Shown: one piece after another, positions 61,293 to 64,000 of the stretch
How the letters are laid out: the number at the start of each line of letters is the position of its first letter
Position numbering within the stretch: the stretch's first letter is position 1
Origin: Brevibacterium sanguinis
GTDB taxonomy: Bacteria > Actinomycetota > Actinomycetes > Actinomycetales > Brevibacteriaceae
Reading direction: 5' to 3'
Length of the DNA: 64,000 nucleotides
NCBI RefSeq assembly: GCF_003315415.1
Contig: NZ_QNSB01000002.1
Coordinates: forward strand, 1 to 64,000
Program-made: the position numbers and the translations under genes
The notes under the pieces: generated by a model
Database searches by the model: none
What the model was told of the DNA's origin: nothing
The model's input: only the letters and a program-made list of their open reading frames with translations

Positions 61293-62116
61293 TGCTTCGT
61301 TCCCTCGCCCGTGCGCACCGTCAGCGACTGCGCCGCGGTCCCGATCGGGCCGGCTTCGTCACTGAGCACCGAGGCGGTCTCTCCCAGTCCCGTGGGCCCG
61401 AACGCCACTCGCGTCTCGAATCCGACCCAGCCGGGTCGCGGCTGCCGGGTGAGGTGGATCGTGAGGTCGATGTTGGGGAAGAAGGTCGTTCGCGGGTCCT
61501 CGCGCACGGCCATGCCGTTGGCGACGTCGACGTGCTTGACGAACTCCGCTGTCGGCGGGTCGGGCTCTCCGGCGACGAGCGGGAAGGGGGCGCGGATCCA
61601 GGACCGGGCATGACCGGGGCGGGAGTGCTCGTCCTGCCGGGCCTCGAGGGAGGCGATGAAGCCCCCGCCCCACCGCTCCTGGAAGGACACCTCGCGCATG
61701 TCCTCGGGGGCGGGAAGTCCGGCCCATTCGTGTCCTTCGATCGGCCCGGTGGCCCCGGACTGCAGGCGCCACACCCGCGCATGGACGCTGGTGCGGTCCC
61801 CGTGGCGCATCCGGGCCTCGACGAGCTCGATGGTCCGTCCCGGCCGGGTCACCTCGACGTCGACGGTGAACTCCCCCGAGTGGATGACGCCGAGGATGTC
61901 GAACGCGACCCGGGAGACGACCTTGTCCGTGGGCAGCCGACGTTCGACCTCGGCGAGGACCAGCCCCGAGGCCGGGGCCATGTGCTGCTCACCCGGCTGC
62001 CATGCGCCCTGGGAGTGGAGGGTCGAGTGCAGACGGTCCCCTCCGGTCCGGACGTAGTAGGAGTCGGGGCAGTCGGACCCGTCGTGGCCGAGGTGCTGGT
62101 TGAGAGCTGCTGGCAT
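61289..62116 (-). CDS. Acyl-CoA thioesterase-like (double hotdog) protein
   Basis: The 275-aa protein has two hotdog-like halves: GAWQPGEQHMAPASGLVLAE with DILGVIHSGEFTVDVEVTRP, and RTTFFPNIDLTIHLTRQPRP with GWVGFETRVAFGPTGLGETA. It is most like TesB-like or 4HBT thioesterases of actinobacteria, which hydrolyse acyl-CoA. ATG 62116 follows TGGAGGC. It is cotranscribed with the SDR gene and divergent from xthA. Confidence 0.72.
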   Translation of the reverse strand: MPAALNQHLGHDGSDCPDSYYVRTGGDRLHSTLHSQGAWQPGEQHMAPASGLVLAEVERRLPTDKVVSRVAFDILGVIHSGEFTVDVEVTRPGRTIELVEARMRHGDRTSVHARVWRLQSGATGPIEGHEWAGLPAPEDMREVSFQERWGGGFIASLEARQDEHSRPGHARSWIRAPFPLVAGEPDPPTAEFVKHVDVANGMAVREDPRTTFFPNIDLTIHLTRQPRPGWVGFETRVAFGPTGLGETASVLSDEAGPIGTAAQSLTVRTGEGTKQ

Positions 62117-62269
62117 GCCTCCAGAGTATCGACCCGGCCGATCGGCACTCCAGGCGGGCATGACGGCGCCGCTGCGACCCGGGGAGTCGGGTCACCGCGG
62201 TCCGAGGCGTCGAACGCCGCTGCGGCCCGGCCCGTCGGGCACCGCTGCATTCAGGTGCGTCGGGCCGCT

Positions 62270-62297
62270 TTGGTCCGGTGCGTCGAGCGCATAGGCT
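62270..62297 (+). promoter_or_regulatory. Leaderless promoter of xthA
   Basis: TTGGTC (62270-62275), 16 bases and TAGGCT (62292-62297) end 6 nt before GTG 62304, which would put the transcript start at or next to the start codon. GGGAGG also lies there but is too close to act normally. Confidence 0.45.
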
Positions 62298-62303
62298 GGG
62301 AGG

Positions 62304-63095
62304 GTGAGAATCGCTAGCTGGAATGTGAACTCGATCCGCGCCCGGAAAGACAGAATCGGTGCTTGGCTGGATCGCTCAGACGTCGACGTCCTGGCCATCC
62401 AGGAGCTCAAGTGCAAGGATGCGCAGTTCCCGAAGGAGATCTTCGACGAGCGCGGCTACGAGGTGAGCTTCCACGGCCTCAACCAGTGGAACGGCGTCGC
62501 GATCGCCTCGCGGGTCGGCCTCGAGGATCCCGAGCTCGGGTTCGCCGAGGTGCCGGCGTTCGGCGACGATCCCGTCGTCGAGGCGCGCGCGATCTCGGCC
62601 ACGTGCGGCGGGGTGCGCGTCTACTCGCTCTACGTCCCCAACGGCCGCGAGGTCGATCACCCGCACTACCACTACAAGCTCGACTGGTTCCGGGCCCTGG
62701 CCGCCGACGTCGACGCCGCGCTCAAGGACGACCCGGACAAGCTGCTCGTCCTGTGCGGGGACTTCAACGTCGCCCCGCGGGACGAGGACGTGTGGGACAT
62801 GGAGGCGTTCGCCGGGGCGACCCATGTCTCCGAGCCCGAACGCCGGGCCTTCGCCGACCTGCTCTCGGTCGGACTCACCGAGGTCACCCGCCCGCTGGCT
62901 CCCGGGCCCGGCGTCTACACGTTCTGGGACTACCAGCAGCTGCGCTTCCCGAAGAAGCAGGGCATGCGCATCGACTTCCAGCTCGCCTCGGCGAAGCTCG
63001 CGGAGACGGCCGCCTCGGCGCTCATCGACCGCGAGGAGCGCAAGGGCAAGGGAGCCTCCGACCACGCCCCGGTGATCGTCGACTACGAGATCTGA
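62304..63095 (+). CDS. xthA: Exodeoxyribonuclease III / AP endonuclease
   Basis: The 263-aa protein of the ExoIII family cuts DNA at abasic sites in base excision repair. Visible are SWNVNSIRARKDRI, AIQELKCKD with the metal Glu, GDFNVAPRDEDVW and the catalytic SDHAPVIVDY at the end. The size is typical. The start is GTG 62304, probably leaderless. A hairpin terminator follows at 63097. Confidence 0.93.
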   Translation: MRIASWNVNSIRARKDRIGAWLDRSDVDVLAIQELKCKDAQFPKEIFDERGYEVSFHGLNQWNGVAIASRVGLEDPELGFAEVPAFGDDPVVEARAISATCGGVRVYSLYVPNGREVDHPHYHYKLDWFRALAADVDAALKDDPDKLLVLCGDFNVAPRDEDVWDMEAFAGATHVSEPERRAFADLLSVGLTEVTRPLAPGPGVYTFWDYQQLRFPKKQGMRIDFQLASAKLAETAASALIDREERKGKGASDHAPVIVDYEI

Positions 63096-63096
63096 G

Positions 63097-63146
63097 CGCC
63101 CGGCCCGTCGGGGACCTCGTGTCGTCGCCCGACCCCGGGCCGGGCG
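63097..63146 (+). terminator. Terminator-like hairpin after xthA
   Basis: Perfect 11-bp arms CGCCCGGCCCG (63097-63107 and 63136-63146) with a 28-nt loop lie right after the xthA stop. The loop is long, so strength is uncertain. Confidence 0.5.
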
Positions 63147-63259
63147 AGCGTCGTGCCGGGATGACCTCGGCTGACACGGAGCACATTTCGGGCTCAGGGC
63201 ATGGACAACCACCCTCTCATCTGGTGAAGTGGAAGCCAGGAGCGAGGAAGGTGACAAGG

Positions 63260-64000
63260 ATGTCCGCTACAGTCCGAGAACTCGTCGACGAGGCCTACGA
63301 GCGTCGCGGCTCCACGTGGAGAGCCGCCCTGGAGACGGTCAACGACTGGGTCGAAACCGCCTGCTCAGCGACTCCCGCCCTCTCCGCGGACCGGGTCCAG
63401 GTGACCGCCGGGAGGATCAAGAGCCCGCTGCGCACGGGCGAGAAGCTGCGCCGGAAGCTCGCCGACGCCAATGACATGATCCACCAGTCCGTCGAGGTGG
63501 AGAACCACGTCGTCGACGTCGTCGGCGCTCGCGTCGTGTGCAAGACCGAACGGGAGCAGTCGGCGCTGTGGGACCTGCTCCAGGACGGCGGCGACTCCCT
63601 CTCGATCGCCGAGGTGCGCGACTACTGCCTGCACCCCAAGCCCTCGGGCTACCGGGGCCGTCACCTCATCGTCGAGGTCCCCTTCGACGCCGAACCCTCG
63701 GTCCTCGTCGAGCTCCAGATCCGCACCGTGCTCCAGGACGCGTGGTCGGCCCTGTCCGAGGAGCAGCTGTTCAAGCCCGGTCAGGCGCTGAAGTCGGACG
63801 TCGAGCAGGAGCGCCTCGGCCTCGTCCTCTCCGGACTGCTCGCCCAGGCCGATGCCGTCGCCGGCTACATCGCCGATGACGTCCGCTCGGCCTACGAGGG
63901 CGAGCGCGCCTCCGACGCCCCGGACTCCCGACCGGCCGACGCCGGCGCGGCCGAACCCTCGATCGAGGTGACGATCCGCGAGCTCAAGCACTCCTATCTG
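63260..64000 (+). CDS. RelA/SpoT synthetase-domain protein, C-terminus cut by window edge
   Basis: The first 247 codons are open to the window end. The protein resembles single-domain (p)ppGpp synthetases: VTAGRIKSPLRTGEKLRRKL, DVVGARVVCKTER, LHPKPSGYRGRHLIVEVP and VELQIRTVLQDAWSALSEEQ correspond to the RelA_SpoT motifs. Canonical GYRSLH reads GYRGRH here, so activity may differ. A (p)ppGpp-hydrolase domain would precede in a bifunctional Rel but is absent here. ATG 63260 follows GGAAGGTGA. The C-terminus is not in the window. Confidence 0.82.
   Translation, partial: MSATVRELVDEAYERRGSTWRAALETVNDWVETACSATPALSADRVQVTAGRIKSPLRTGEKLRRKLADANDMIHQSVEVENHVVDVVGARVVCKTEREQSALWDLLQDGGDSLSIAEVRDYCLHPKPSGYRGRHLIVEVPFDAEPSVLVELQIRTVLQDAWSALSEEQLFKPGQALKSDVEQERLGLVLSGLLAQADAVAGYIADDVRSAYEGERASDAPDSRPADAGAAEPSIEVTIRELKHSYL

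Overview
This 64-kb window is high-GC chromosomal DNA from a Gram-positive actinobacterium. Signs are frequent GTG/TTG starts, 1-11-nt gene overlaps, several candidate leaderless promoters (a -10 box 5-7 nt before the start codon), an Asp23/Gls24 envelope cluster and TetR-controlled acyl-CoA genes. Gene content fits Micrococcales, perhaps Brevibacterium-like; that placement is inference from general knowledge, not a search.

Left part (1-23 kb): a truncated Pro/Gln/His-rich gene at the left edge, a cystathionine gamma-synthase-type enzyme, a DHFR-like reductase, a nitronate monooxygenase, an SHMT-family enzyme, an SDR dehydrogenase, an NADPH/FMN reductase, a TetR regulator, an AGCS amino-acid symporter, a UvrA paralogue, class II fructose-bisphosphate aldolase, a BCCT betaine/choline transporter that looks like a pseudogene, an MFS transporter, an ArsR/SRPBCC pair, and a TetR-ABC-permease drug-export operon.

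Middle part (23-47 kb): an exopolysaccharide locus, all on the minus strand. It holds a PglF-like dehydratase, a PglC-type phosphosugar transferase with an acetyltransferase-like tail, a DegT/PglE aminotransferase, a BY-type tyrosine kinase with a low-molecular-weight phosphatase, a Wzx-like flippase, one GT4 glycosyltransferase and a Wzy/O-antigen-ligase-like protein. Two FemAB/Acetyltransf_6-like acyltransferases and four very large LuxR-type regulators surround or sit inside it. The dehydratase, aminotransferase and acetyltransferase together suggest an amino-sugar-initiated polymer, perhaps bacillosamine-like.

Right part (47-64 kb): the most striking gene, one polypeptide that joins an ECF sigma factor, a zinc-finger anti-sigma-like motif, a membrane segment, a long Ser/Thr/Pro repeat stalk and an extracellular beta-rich domain. 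A palindromic CRP/GlxR-type site lies upstream of it. Then come an acyl-CoA dehydrogenase pair, a TrmH-family RNA methyltransferase, an ABC-2 permease with an ATPase whose catalytic residues are degenerate, pyrE, an ECF sigma factor with a divergent Asp23/Gls24/AmaP envelope cluster, an SDR/thioesterase pair, exonuclease III, and a RelA/SpoT-domain protein cut by the right edge.

A 13-base core motif recurs before the SDR gene (7111), the TetR gene (8058) and the acyl-CoA dehydrogenase pair (49826), which ties these distant genes into one proposed TetR regulon.
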